A stretch of 45,120 nt of DNA from Verrucomicrobiota bacterium (GCA_029556615.1 JAKQDD010000090.1:1-45120); one strand, 5' to 3'. Shown: positions 27,746-37,018, numbered from the stretch's first letter. Numbers and translations: made by a program. The notes: a model not told the origin generated them from the sequence alone.

Positions 27746-28273
27746 TCAGGGCTTGGGTTGCGGCCAAGCCGCGCTGCGAGGCATGCGCCGAATGATCCGG
27801 AGCAGCGCCAGTGCGATGGCGGCACTGAGGGTGTCGAGCCCCACGTCCAGCACCGAGCCGTGGCGCGAGGGCACCAGCGCTTGATGGACCTCGTCCGACA
27901 CGGCGAACAGGCCGCAGACTCCCACCACGAAGAGGCCATGTCCCCACGACCACTCCCGGGGCAGCCATCGGACTGTCCTCGTCCGGGCCCGCAAGACCAG
28001 CAAGGCCAGAATGCCGTACTCCGTCACGTGCATGCTCTTCCGGACGACCCACTGGACGCGCTCGATCGTGGCTTCCCGGATCCCGGGCATGACCCAGCGG
28101 AGCAGCGGCCCCAGGATCCGGGATGTCCGACGGTTCGCCATCAGGTCCGTGGACGCGAGGATCATGAGGCTCATCCACAGCGCCACCGGCAACCAGAGGC
28201 GCAGCGACCGGCCGAAGGTCGAGGTGGACTGCAGCGTTGCTGCTGGGGATGGCGGATGAAGGCCCGGGCTCAC
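27746..28273 (-). CDS. VanZ-family membrane protein
   Basis: The 175-residue protein has about four transmembrane helices and the VanZ-family hallmarks: an R-K-x-x-H-x-x-E-YG segment (RKSMHVTEYGILAL) and DEVHQALVPSRHGSVLDVGLDT. In glycopeptide resistance VanZ gives low-level teicoplanin tolerance, but most homologues in other phyla have no proven function. GTG 28273 overlaps the preceding gene's TGA by 4 nt (GTGA), the classic coupled arrangement; longer ORF starts would overlap that gene extensively. Confidence 0.85.
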   Translation of the reverse strand: MSPGLHPPSPAATLQSTSTFGRSLRLWLPVALWMSLMILASTDLMANRRTSRILGPLLRWVMPGIREATIERVQWVVRKSMHVTEYGILALLVLRARTRTVRWLPREWSWGHGLFVVGVCGLFAVSDEVHQALVPSRHGSVLDVGLDTLSAAIALALLRIIRRMPRSAAWPQPKP

Positions 28274-29394
28274 TCGAGTCGCGCGGCGTCCACTTCGATC
28301 TCGAACAGGAGATCGTCGCGGCAGATGTCGTTCTTCGCGATGATGACCGGTAGGTTCGGCAGGCCCCGCTCGTGGCAATAGGCGCCGAAGTCGGGGGCGT
28401 CTTCGGCATGCTTGAAGTAGCCGATTGCCCGAATCACATCACCCCAACCCAGCCCCCGGGAATCGAGAATGGCGGCGACGACGTCCATGGTCACGGCCAC
28501 TTGCCGCCCGACGTCGCCCTTGTGGAGGGTCAAGCCGCCGGGCGCGATGCTGGCGGTGCCGGAGACGTACAGGCGCCGCTGGCCCGGGAGGGTCAACTCG
28601 ACCGCGCGGCTGAAGCTGCTGCCGTATTCCAGGGCCGGGCATTGCAGGGGCGAGGGGATGGCCTGGAGGCTGACTCCCGAGCCCGGGTTCCTGGGGCGGA
28701 TGGCGAGGGCATCGGCGACCACCGCGGTGCCGGAGGCGTTGCTGCCGCCGACGCCGGTGCTCGCCGGGACCAAGCCATCAAACACCCGCCGCTCGCAGAA
28801 GAACTGATCGCGCACCTGGTTGAACTCGCCGTACCATTCCAGGATGTCATCCAGGTAGAACCACGTGCGATAGACGTGGGAGAAGTCCATCCCGGCCTGA
28901 CGCAACGCCTCTTCGAGGCGCTCGAAGGTCTCCCAGGCCTGGGTCCCGCGGGGCGCCCTGGCGTCGGCCGGTTGCAGGCCGCCGAGGATGCAGTACCGCG
29001 CGATCGCGTCCTCGAACACCACGCCCACCGTGCGTCCGCCCAGGACGATCGGTTGCACTGTGGCGCCGGCCACGGCGTGCACCTGGATCCCCGCCACCGG
29101 ACAGCCATCTCCATTCCCCTCGAGAATCCACGTCACCGGCCAGCCATCGCCGTTCCGGTGGCCGTTCTGGGCATCGGGCCATTGGATCGGGTCCATGACC
29201 AACCCGAAGACATCCTGCCGGACGATCCGCAGTTGGGTGTGGTCTGCAAGGAAACCGTGCAACCGCTGGAACAGACTGGCCGGCTCCTCGGCTTCGATGC
29301 CGGGAATCGTGATGAACGTCTCTTCGAGACGGCCGTTCGGCAGGCGGATGACCTGCATCCCTTGCCTCAGGTTGTCCGAGCGTGTTCCTGACAT
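28270..29394 (-). CDS. RidA/chorismatase-like (FkbO/Hyg5-type) protein
   Basis: The 374-residue protein has a RidA/YjgF-like C-terminal domain (about 230-374: RRLYVSGTASIAPGG, LGWGDVIRAIGYFK, VIIAKNDICRDDLLFEIEVDA) and an N-terminal half with the HVYRTWFYLDDILEWYGEFN segment seen in two-domain FkbO/Hyg5-like proteins. Those enzymes hydrolyse chorismate, but most relatives in environmental bacteria are uncharacterised and the substrate here is unknown. Residues around 80-105 contain a short internal duplication (NGDGWPV ... NGDGCPV). ATG 29394 is used, since upstream sequence is unconserved. It is coupled to the VanZ gene. Confidence 0.75.
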   Translation of the reverse strand: MSGTRSDNLRQGMQVIRLPNGRLEETFITIPGIEAEEPASLFQRLHGFLADHTQLRIVRQDVFGLVMDPIQWPDAQNGHRNGDGWPVTWILEGNGDGCPVAGIQVHAVAGATVQPIVLGGRTVGVVFEDAIARYCILGGLQPADARAPRGTQAWETFERLEEALRQAGMDFSHVYRTWFYLDDILEWYGEFNQVRDQFFCERRVFDGLVPASTGVGGSNASGTAVVADALAIRPRNPGSGVSLQAIPSPLQCPALEYGSSFSRAVELTLPGQRRLYVSGTASIAPGGLTLHKGDVGRQVAVTMDVVAAILDSRGLGWGDVIRAIGYFKHAEDAPDFGAYCHERGLPNLPVIIAKNDICRDDLLFEIEVDAARLE

Positions 29395-29531
29395 GATGAC
29401 GGCGGTTTCCGGCGGCGGACGTTGACTTGCGCGTCGACCGCCTATTGCCCGAAATTCGGGCGCGGAAGTCAACCGTTCATTCGAGTTCCGTTGCACTCCT
29501 TGGGACTCTGGCGTATGGTGCGCCACAGATC

Positions 29532-29592
29532 TCACACCCTTGCGGTGCGAGCGCCACCCACGCCGGGCGGGCGCCACCGGTGCGGGGTGTGA
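29532..29592 (+). promoter_or_regulatory. Leader stem-loop upstream of the Calx-beta gene
   Basis: TCACACCC (29532-29539) and GGGTGTGA (29585-29592) are perfectly complementary 8-nt arms around a GC-rich 45-nt interior that holds a duplicated GCGCCACC. It ends 22 nt before the ATG and 10 nt before GGGAG, so it could regulate translation or be an operator. Confidence 0.4.
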
Positions 29593-29614
29593 AACCATGG
29601 TTGGGAGTCCCGTC

Positions 29615-31294
29615 ATGAAAGCGCCTCGAAGGACCGCGGGTCTGATCCCTGCGGCATTGTTGCTCACGATCGGCTGCAGCGCCCTGCAATCCCAGACGCC
29701 GGATCCGTCCCTTGTTCCGGTTGTCACTCTTGCCGCCACTCCGGTCGAGATCGCCGAGCCCTCCGCGGCCCACCCCGGGGCGGCCGCTGTTGTCTGCTTC
29801 TTTCGGACGGGCGATCCCGGGCAGGAGCTCACGGTGTTCTACAAAGTGGCCGGCACCGCGGAGAACGGCGTTGACTACTCCCGCATCGGGGACCGCATCA
29901 CGTTCCCTGCCGGAGCCAGCGCCCAGCGCATCGTCATCCAACCCCTCGCCGACGCCGTGGCCGAAGGGATCGAGACGATCGTTCTCCGCCTCACCCCGGC
30001 GGCCGCTTATCGGGTCGGGACACCAGGAGCTGCCAAGGTGGGCCTGAGGGACGGACCCGCCCCGGTCTCGAAGGCAGAGTTGCGACTGGTTCAACCGCGC
30101 GATGGCGCCTCGTTCCAGGCTCCCACCCGGATCGGGATCGAAGCCGCTGCTGTGGATCCCGAGGGCTTCATCTACACGGTCGATTTCTTCGCTGACGACC
30201 TCAAGATCGGCACGTCGCAGATCTGCACGCTGGTGCCGCCGCCGCCCGGCACCGTGGCGCATCATGCCTTCCTTTGGACCGATCCTCCGGTCGGGCAGCA
30301 CCTCATCACGGCCCGCGCCACGACCAGCGCCGGCTTCCCCCTGAAGTCGCGTCCCATCACCGTCGCGGTCCGCCCCATCCAACCCCCGGCGCCCGCCACG
30401 GTCGTGACCGTCGAGGCCACCGACCCCCAGGCTCGAGAACCCGGTGGAACCTGGATCATCGAGCGCAACATCGGCACGTTCACCTTCAGTCGCACCGGCA
30501 CCGTCCGCCAGCCGCTGACCGTAACCTATGCCATCGGCGGAACCGCCGGGAACGGCATCGATTATGCCCGCCTTTCGGGCACGGTGACGTTCCCCGCCGG
30601 CGTTGCAACCGCCCGCGTCCCTGTGCTCCCCCTGCCCGACGCCTTCGTCGAGGAGAAAGAGACGGTGGCCGTGGTCGTGCAGCCCGGGGCGGACTACGAG
30701 CCCGGGAGGCCGGCGGAGGCCGTGGTGGCACTCCTGGACACGCCCCCCGGTCCTGCCCCGACGGCGAGGCTCAAGATCACCAAGCCGCGGCACGGGACCC
30801 TGTTTGCTCCCGGTGCTGAGATCCCAATTGCCGTCACGGCCGTCGATCCCGAGGGCTATATCGCCCGCGTCGAGTTCTTCGCGGATGGCAAGAGCCTCGG
30901 GGTCTCCGAGCTCGCGTTTCTCGTGGCGCCGGATCCCGGCACGCCCATCCATCACCCCTTCGTCTGGAGCGAGGCGCCCCTGGGACGCCATCTGCTGACC
31001 GCCCAAGCGAAGGACAGCCACGATCGACTCGTGGTCTCCCAGGCCGTCGGCATTGCGGTGACTGACGGCCGCACGCCGCCGCCGGGCGGTGGTGTGGTGC
31101 AACTCGCCGACGGCCGTCTGCTTCTCGGGCTGAACACGCCCGCCGCCGACCCCTGCACCGTCGAAGTGTCGACTGATCTCACGACATGGACACCGCTGGC
31201 CACGGGCGTTGCCGAGGACGGTCTGCTCTCGTTCATCGACAGCGATCCGGCCCGCGGGCGCGCGGCATTCTACCGTGTCGTGCCGGTCCGTTAG
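29615..31294 (+). CDS. Secreted Calx-beta / Ig-like repeat protein
   Basis: The 559-residue protein has a signal sequence with a lipobox-like LLTIGC end (the -3 position is atypical). It then shows two repeat pairs. Each pair has a Calx-beta domain (YKVAGTAENGVDYSRIG ... ITFPAG and YAIGGTAGNGIDYARLSG ... VTFPAG) and a VDFFAD/VEFFADG-type Ig-like domain (VDPEGFIYTVDFFAD, VDPEGYIARVEFFAD). The C-terminus has the S-x-DL-x-x-W ... FYR domain. These are typical cell-surface or exported adhesive proteins, and Calx-beta folds usually bind calcium. ATG 29615 is chosen because GGGAG lies 7 nt upstream. It is separated from thiH by 38 nt. Confidence 0.82.
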   Translation: MKAPRRTAGLIPAALLLTIGCSALQSQTPDPSLVPVVTLAATPVEIAEPSAAHPGAAAVVCFFRTGDPGQELTVFYKVAGTAENGVDYSRIGDRITFPAGASAQRIVIQPLADAVAEGIETIVLRLTPAAAYRVGTPGAAKVGLRDGPAPVSKAELRLVQPRDGASFQAPTRIGIEAAAVDPEGFIYTVDFFADDLKIGTSQICTLVPPPPGTVAHHAFLWTDPPVGQHLITARATTSAGFPLKSRPITVAVRPIQPPAPATVVTVEATDPQAREPGGTWIIERNIGTFTFSRTGTVRQPLTVTYAIGGTAGNGIDYARLSGTVTFPAGVATARVPVLPLPDAFVEEKETVAVVVQPGADYEPGRPAEAVVALLDTPPGPAPTARLKITKPRHGTLFAPGAEIPIAVTAVDPEGYIARVEFFADGKSLGVSELAFLVAPDPGTPIHHPFVWSEAPLGRHLLTAQAKDSHDRLVVSQAVGIAVTDGRTPPPGGGVVQLADGRLLLGLNTPAADPCTVEVSTDLTTWTPLATGVAEDGLLSFIDSDPARGRAAFYRVVPVR

Positions 31295-31332
31295 CCCCCG
31301 ACTGGGTCCGAGGTGGCGCCTCGCTTGAGAGC

Positions 31333-32565
31333 GTGAGTTTTGTTGCGGAATTCAACCGGTTGCCGCATGCGGACCTGCTCGCGCGGGCCCGCAGCGCTTC
31401 ACGGCTCGACGTCGAGACCAGCCTGACAAGGCTTCGTCCGGGCCTGATCGATTTCGCGCATCTCATCTCGCCCGCAGCCGCCGCCTGCCTCGAGTCCATG
31501 GGCCGCGCCGCTCACGCCCTCACCCAGCAGCGGTTCGGGCGTGTGATCCGGTTGTTTGCCCCGCTCTATCTCTCGAACGAGTGCATCAATCGCTGCCGGT
31601 ACTGCGGATTCTCGAGGAATCACCCGATCCGGCGGGTGACACTGTCCATCGCGGAGGTCACCGCCGAGGCCCGGGCCCTCCGTGCGCAGGGCTTTCGCAA
31701 TCTCCTGCTCGTGGCGGGGGAACATCCGCGGCTGGTGTCCACCCGGTACCTCGAACGCTGTGTGGCGGCCGTGCACGCTGAAGTCCCGGGCATCTCCCTC
31801 GAGATCGGCCCCCTCAAGGCCGAGGCGTATCAACCGCTGGTGCAGGCGGGGGCGGAGGGATTGGTTGTCTATCAGGAGACCTACGATCGCGGTGTCTACG
31901 CCGAGGTGCATGGGCCGGGACCGAAGCGCGATTTCGAGTGGCGCCTCGAGACCCCGGAACGCGCGTACGCAGCCGGGTTCCGCCGGCTGGGGATCGGGGC
32001 ACTGCTGGGGTTGGCGGACTGGCGTTCGGAGGCCATCGCCCTGGCCGCTCACGCGGTTTACCTTCTGCGCCATTGCTGGCAGGCCTCTTTGACCGTCTCC
32101 GTGCCCCGCCTCCGCCCTTGTGCGGGCGCGTTTCAGCCGCCAGCCGTCATGGGTGACAGGGATCTCGTCCAACTCGTCTGCGCCCTGCGGATCTTCCTGC
32201 CCGATGTCGGTCTGGTCCTGTCAACCCGCGAGCCGGCCCGGTTGCGGGACGGGCTGATCCCGCTAGGCATCACGCTGATCAGCGCCGGCAGCCACACGGA
32301 ACCCGGCGGGTACACCGGCGCCGGTCACAACGCCCTCCGCGGGACCGAGCCCGGCTGCGGAGTCATGCTCGGCGCTCCGGACTGCCTCTGGACCGGGGCC
32401 GAGCGCCAGGCCACACCCCAGTTCCAGGTCGCCGACAATCGCTCGCCGGCCCAGGTCAGCCAGCGCCTCAGGCAGCTCGGTTACGAACCGGTTTGGAAGG
32501 ACTGGGATACCGCCCTCACCGGCGCGCCCTGCTCCCCTTCCGACACCTCGACTTCCCCGCCATGA
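31333..32565 (+). CDS. thiH: 2-iminoacetate synthase ThiH
   Basis: ThiH is a radical-SAM enzyme that cleaves tyrosine to dehydroglycine (2-iminoacetate) and p-cresol for the thiazole ring of thiamine. The 410-residue protein has the cluster motif C84-INR-C88-RY-C91 followed by GFSRNHPIRR, then ThiH-typical EGLVVYQETYDR and RLGIGALLGLADWR. GTG 31333 is tentative; a TTGAGAG tract lies just upstream and no ATG fits. It overlaps thiS by 4 nt (ATGA). thiG, thiF and thiE are not found in the window. Confidence 0.92.
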   Translation: MSFVAEFNRLPHADLLARARSASRLDVETSLTRLRPGLIDFAHLISPAAAACLESMGRAAHALTQQRFGRVIRLFAPLYLSNECINRCRYCGFSRNHPIRRVTLSIAEVTAEARALRAQGFRNLLLVAGEHPRLVSTRYLERCVAAVHAEVPGISLEIGPLKAEAYQPLVQAGAEGLVVYQETYDRGVYAEVHGPGPKRDFEWRLETPERAYAAGFRRLGIGALLGLADWRSEAIALAAHAVYLLRHCWQASLTVSVPRLRPCAGAFQPPAVMGDRDLVQLVCALRIFLPDVGLVLSTREPARLRDGLIPLGITLISAGSHTEPGGYTGAGHNALRGTEPGCGVMLGAPDCLWTGAERQATPQFQVADNRSPAQVSQRLRQLGYEPVWKDWDTALTGAPCSPSDTSTSPP

Positions 32566-32783
32566 CCCCGGACCAGGAGAACGGCCAACTCATCGCCAAC
32601 GGCAGGACGGTGGCCGTGCGGTTTCCCTGCACGCTCGCCGAGTTTCTGGTCGCCCGCGGCCTGCCTCCTCGGAGCGTGGTGGTCGAGCATAACGGTGTGG
32701 CGGTGGCACCTTCCGAGTTTCCCCGCCGCCTGCTCCGGCCTGGCGATCGGTTGGAGATCATCACGGTCGTGGCCGGCGGTTAG
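32562..32783 (+). CDS. thiS: Sulfur carrier protein ThiS
   Basis: ThiS is a ubiquitin-fold carrier that delivers sulfur as a C-terminal thiocarboxylate to the ThiG thiazole synthase. The 73-residue protein ends in the required Gly-Gly (VVAGG) and has the LAEFLVARGL helix and VVVEHNGVAVAPSEF loop. The ATG lies in the thiH stop (ATGA overlap). Its own stop overlaps the convergent transporter stop on the other strand (TAG 32781-32783 against TAA 32780-32782). Confidence 0.92.
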   Translation: MTPDQENGQLIANGRTVAVRFPCTLAEFLVARGLPPRSVVVEHNGVAVAPSEFPRRLLRPGDRLEIITVVAGG

Positions 32784-34039
32784 CCGCCGGCGCTCCCACG
32801 GTCGCGGCTGGCCGGCCTCAGGAAGAACATCAGCACCGCTGCCAGGATCGCCGGCAGAGCGCAGTAGGCAAAGGCCGTGGCCAGAGGAACTCCGTGGTCC
32901 TTGAGCCTGCCCAGCAGCGGCGTGATATAGGCCCCCGACGAGATCCCGACGAAGTTCATCAGGCCGTAGCCGGTCGCGCGGAAGCGGGCGGGGGCGAGCT
33001 GGCAGAGAATCGGCATGTTGTTGGCGTCGAACATGCCAAACCCCAATCCGTAAAGCACGGTGCCGGCGATGGCCAAGGGAAAGCTGGGGGCCAAACCGAT
33101 GCTGGCAATCGCCGGGGCCGTCAGCAGTAACCCCAGCGCACTCACCCAGGTCCGCCCACCCACCGCGCGCCGCGACCAATGGTCGGCCAGCCGACCGCCG
33201 ATCAGCACGCCGCAGAAGGCGGCGCCCGCATACATGATGGTGGCCCAGAGCCCGGACGGCGCCTGCGCCATGGCAAACCGGTCCTGCAACAGCGTCGGCA
33301 GCCAGTTCTTCACCGCCCACCCCGGCACGCTCGGCAGCGTGAAACAGATCATCAGGATCACATACCCCAGCCACTGCACGCCCCCACCGGCCGCAACCGC
33401 CGGTGCCGGCCTCCCCGGCGCTGCCGCCTCGCGCCTCCGCTCCCGAAGAAAGGCTATCAGCACCAGGGAATAGGCCACGCCTGCCGCGCCGCAGCCGGCG
33501 AACGCCGCCCGCCACGAGATTTCCTGAGCCACCCAGCCCCCGATGCCCCCGAGCGCCTGGCCCATGTAGATCCCGCTCATGTGGACGCCCACGGCCAGGG
33601 ACCGCGTCGGGCCCCGATGGTAATCTGCGATCAACGCCAGTCCGGCGGGGATGTAAAAGGCCTCACTGATACCCATGATCGCGCGCAGCACATAGAGCTG
33701 CTTGAAGTTGGCCGCCTGCCCCATGAGCAGGGTGACCATCGACCACACCCCCAGGCTCCCCACAATCAGCCACTTCCGGTTCAGCCGGTCGGCAATCGCT
33801 CCCCCCAGCGGACTGCAGAAGGCGTACACCCACAGGAAGACCGCCATCAACTTCCCGAACACCTCCGCGCTCTGCAGCTCGACGATGTCCGCCTTGATCG
33901 ACAGGCCCATCGTCGCCAGCATCTGGCGATCCAGGTAGTTCAAGAGCGCCACCGGCCACAGCATCGCCACGACCGCCCACGCGTAGGTCGTGGGCCGGGC
34001 GGCTTCGGGCCCCGTCAGGTCCGCTGAGTTCGAAGACAT
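32780..34039 (-). CDS. MFS transporter
   Basis: The 419-residue protein has about 12 hydrophobic helices with the motif-A loop GGAIADRLNRKW and a second-half counterpart GGRLADHWSRRA. It resembles the anion:cation symporter branch (uptake of sugar acids and related anions), for example WRAAFAGCGAAG and VPGWAVKNWLPTLLQD. Substrate is not predictable from sequence. ATG 34039. It is convergent with thiS with a 3-nt stop overlap. The next minus-strand gene upstream ends 29 nt away, so it may share a transcript with the lipoate ligase. Confidence 0.88.
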   Translation of the reverse strand: MSSNSADLTGPEAARPTTYAWAVVAMLWPVALLNYLDRQMLATMGLSIKADIVELQSAEVFGKLMAVFLWVYAFCSPLGGAIADRLNRKWLIVGSLGVWSMVTLLMGQAANFKQLYVLRAIMGISEAFYIPAGLALIADYHRGPTRSLAVGVHMSGIYMGQALGGIGGWVAQEISWRAAFAGCGAAGVAYSLVLIAFLRERRREAAAPGRPAPAVAAGGGVQWLGYVILMICFTLPSVPGWAVKNWLPTLLQDRFAMAQAPSGLWATIMYAGAAFCGVLIGGRLADHWSRRAVGGRTWVSALGLLLTAPAIASIGLAPSFPLAIAGTVLYGLGFGMFDANNMPILCQLAPARFRATGYGLMNFVGISSGAYITPLLGRLKDHGVPLATAFAYCALPAILAAVLMFFLRPASRDRGSAGG

Positions 34040-34068
34040 GGCAACGTTATGGGGTCGGCAACCGACCC

Positions 34069-34788
34069 TTAGTGCTTAAGGTTCCATTCCGCCCGACCGT
34101 ACTTCTCCCGCGCCAGTCGTGCCGTCGGCTCTTCCGGCCAGGAGGTCAAGGCTCGCGCAGCCCCCCAGACTGCGCCCAGCGATGCCTCGAGCGCTTCGAC
34201 CGCCACCCCGAGATTCACCACGAAATCCCGATGCGCGCGTCCCCGCCGATACTCCGGCTGGCGGGAGGGTGCCGGCAACAACCGGTCCATCCAGGTCAGA
34301 TCCGCGTTCAGCAGGAACGTCCCGTGCACCAACACCGCTTGCCGCAGCCGGCGCTGGGCGTTACCGCAACATTTCCGGTCGTTGACGGCAAGATCGGAAT
34401 CGCCTTGGTGCACCACAGGTCGCCCGGCTGCCTGCGAAGCCGCCTCCGCCACGCGGGCCAGCACATACCGGTGGGTCGCCGTGATTCCCCCCCCCACCAC
34501 ACCCCCGTCCGCCCGCAACACCACCGCGTAAGAGAGACACCCGGGCATCTGAACCACCGCCCCCCCACCGCTCACACGACGCATCACCGATATGCCCTTC
34601 GCCCGGCAACTCTCGAGATCGGCTTCGCGCGCCGCCCGGTTCCCCTGGCCGATCACCACAAACACCGCGGCCGGCTCCCACACCCGGAGCACCTCCGGTC
34701 CCGTGCCGCGGTCGCAGGCTTCCAACAATGCCTCATCAAGGGCCAGGTTCTCCGCCGGGGTCGGCAGCGTTAGGTTCAGCCACTCCAT
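34069..34788 (-). CDS. Lipoate/octanoate protein ligase-family enzyme
   Basis: The 239-residue protein belongs to the LplA/LipB/BirA superfamily, which attaches lipoate or octanoate to the lysine of E2 and GcvH domains. It has RRVSGGGAV (70-78), the substrate-pocket loop of ligases, and a K139 followed by GNAQRR, then HGTFLLNADL. Whether it uses free lipoate with ATP (LplA) or transfers octanoate cannot be decided. ATG 34788 is the start; the much longer ORF upstream is antisense to the next gene. It is divergent from the S46 peptidase across 136 nt. Confidence 0.82.
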   Translation of the reverse strand: MEWLNLTLPTPAENLALDEALLEACDRGTGPEVLRVWEPAAVFVVIGQGNRAAREADLESCRAKGISVMRRVSGGGAVVQMPGCLSYAVVLRADGGVVGGGITATHRYVLARVAEAASQAAGRPVVHQGDSDLAVNDRKCCGNAQRRLRQAVLVHGTFLLNADLTWMDRLLPAPSRQPEYRRGRAHRDFVVNLGVAVEALEASLGAVWGAARALTSWPEEPTARLAREKYGRAEWNLKH

Positions 34789-34924
34789 GCGCTCGGGTTG
34801 CTCCAGCCCCAGTCTGCGCCATCCGCAGTACCCGCGGCAACCGCTATGAACCGGGATTGATCTTTGCCGTGCCCGGCGGCATGCTCGGCGCCAACGTACC
34901 GACTGCCCCGCAAGGCAAGAACCT

Positions 34925-37018
34925 ATGAGAACGCTGAATGCACGCTGGCTCCGCCCGCTCCTGATGTCCGCCCTCGGGCTGACGCTCGGACTGACTGTCC
35001 GCGCCGACGAAGGGATGTGGCTCTTCAACGCGCCCCCGCGCGACCCACTGCAGCACAAGTACGGCTTCGAGGTGACCGATGCCTGGCTCGAGCATCTCCA
35101 GAAGGCCTCCGTGCGCTTCAACAGCGGCGGATCCGGCTCCTTCGTCTCCGAGGACGGGCTCGTGATGTCCAATCATCACGTCGGAGCCGATGCCCTGCAG
35201 AAGTTCGGCGACAAAGACCACAACTACCTCCGGGACGGCTTCTACGCCCGCACCCTCGCCGAGGAGAAACGGTGCCACGACCTCGAACTCAACGTTCTCA
35301 TGAGCATCGAGGACGTGACCGACCGGGTGAACGCCGCGGTTCCCGCCGCTCTCAGCCCCGAGGAGGCTTTCCGCGCCCGGCGGAAGGTGATGGCCGACAT
35401 CGAAAAGGAATCCCTTGACCGCACCGGCCTGCGCAGCGATGTCGTCACCCTCTACCAGGGCGGCCAATACCACCTCTACCGCTTCAAACGGTACACCGAC
35501 GTCCGCCTCGTCTTCGCCCCGGAACAGCAGGCCGCCTTCTTCGGCGGAGACCCCGACAATTTCGAGTACCCGCGGTTCGACCTCGACATCTGCTTCTTCC
35601 GTGCCTACGAGGACGGCAAGCCCGCCTCGGTCGCCCACCACCTCAAATGGAGCCGTGCCGGCGCCGCCGAGAATGAGCTCATCTTCGTGTCCGGGCATCC
35701 CGGGCGCACGTCGCGGCTCCTGACCGTCGCCGAAATCGAGTATCTCCGGGACCGGCAGGTGCCGGAGACGCTGCGCTGGCTGCACCGGCGGGAAGTCCTG
35801 CTTGGCGCCTGGGGCGGCCGCAGCGCCGAGAACGCCCGCATTGTGCGCGACGATCTTTTCGGCGCGCAGAACAGCCGCAAGGCCCGCGAAGGCGGTCTCG
35901 CCGGCCTGCTCGATCCCGCGTTCCTCGAGTCCAAGAAAGCCGCTGAAGCCCGCCTCCGCGCAGCCGTCGCCGCGGACACCCGCCTCGCCGAGATCGCCAC
36001 CGCCTGGCACCGCATCGCCGCCGCCCAATCCGTGGCCGCCACCAACGCCCTGCGGGCGCGACTCCTCGAAGGCGGCCAGGGCTTCACGTGCGAGTCGTTC
36101 GCCATCGCCCGCGAGTTGCTCCGGGCCGCCGACGAACGGCCCAAGCCCGACGGCGAGCGCCTCCGCGAATACCGCGAGGCCGGTCGGGAGTCCTTCGAGC
36201 TCGAGCTCTTCTCGACCAAGCCGGTCTATGCCGAGTACGAGCAGCTGCAGCTTGCCGATGCGCTCACCTGGATGGCCGGCCTCCTGGGCTATGAAGATCC
36301 GATCGTGCAGCGAACCCTCGCCGGCAAGTCCCCCCGGCAGCGCGCCGCCGAGCTCATCGCCGGCACCCGCGTCCGCGACGTCGCCGTCCGCAAACAGCTC
36401 TACGAGGGGGGCAAGGCCGCCGTCGACGCCGCCAAGGATCCGATGATCGAGCTGGCTCGGGCCATCGATACCGACGCCCGGGCGGTCCGCAGGGTGTTGG
36501 AGACCCAGGGTGAGATCATTCGCCAGGCACACGCCCAGATTGCCAAGGCCCGCTTCGCGATCGAGGGCACCGGCACCTACCCGGATGCCACGTTCACGCT
36601 CCGCCTGGCGTATGGCGTGGTGAAGGGGCTCGAGGATGGCGGACGGCAAATCCCCTTCCAGACGACGTTAGCGGGCCTTTATGAACGCTCCGCGGAACAC
36701 GGCGGCGCACCGCCATTCGACCTTCCGCCCCGCTGGATCAAAGCCCGGAGCAAACTGGACCTCAAAACCCCCTTCAACTTCGTCAGCACCGCCGACATCA
36801 TCGGCGGCAACTCGGGCAGCCCCGTCGTCAATCGCGCCGGCGAACTGGTCGGCATCATCTTCGACGGCAACATCCAGTCTCTGGTCCTGGATTACTACTT
36901 CACCGAGACCCAGGCCCGGGCGGTCTCCGTGCACTCGGCGGCGATCCTCGAAGCACTGCGGAAGGTCTACCCTGCCAAGGCCCTGGCCGACGAGTTGACC
37001 GGCCGCCGCCGGCGGTAG
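34925..37018 (+). CDS. S46-family dipeptidyl peptidase (DPP7-like)
   Basis: S46 enzymes release N-terminal dipeptides in the periplasm. The 697-residue protein has a signal peptide (about 1-27, LGLTLGLTVRA|DEG), the chymotrypsin-like histidine H85 (SNHHV), the aspartate in PRFDLDICFFR (D221) and the serine S630 in GNSGSP. Position 648, equivalent to the P1-selecting residue, is glycine in FDGN, as in DPP7 (hydrophobic P1) rather than arginine as in DPP11 (Asp/Glu). The helical insertion between is present and the length matches the family. ATG 34925. It is divergent from the lipoate ligase gene. Confidence 0.94.
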   Translation: MRTLNARWLRPLLMSALGLTLGLTVRADEGMWLFNAPPRDPLQHKYGFEVTDAWLEHLQKASVRFNSGGSGSFVSEDGLVMSNHHVGADALQKFGDKDHNYLRDGFYARTLAEEKRCHDLELNVLMSIEDVTDRVNAAVPAALSPEEAFRARRKVMADIEKESLDRTGLRSDVVTLYQGGQYHLYRFKRYTDVRLVFAPEQQAAFFGGDPDNFEYPRFDLDICFFRAYEDGKPASVAHHLKWSRAGAAENELIFVSGHPGRTSRLLTVAEIEYLRDRQVPETLRWLHRREVLLGAWGGRSAENARIVRDDLFGAQNSRKAREGGLAGLLDPAFLESKKAAEARLRAAVAADTRLAEIATAWHRIAAAQSVAATNALRARLLEGGQGFTCESFAIARELLRAADERPKPDGERLREYREAGRESFELELFSTKPVYAEYEQLQLADALTWMAGLLGYEDPIVQRTLAGKSPRQRAAELIAGTRVRDVAVRKQLYEGGKAAVDAAKDPMIELARAIDTDARAVRRVLETQGEIIRQAHAQIAKARFAIEGTGTYPDATFTLRLAYGVVKGLEDGGRQIPFQTTLAGLYERSAEHGGAPPFDLPPRWIKARSKLDLKTPFNFVSTADIIGGNSGSPVVNRAGELVGIIFDGNIQSLVLDYYFTETQARAVSVHSAAILEALRKVYPAKALADELTGRRRR

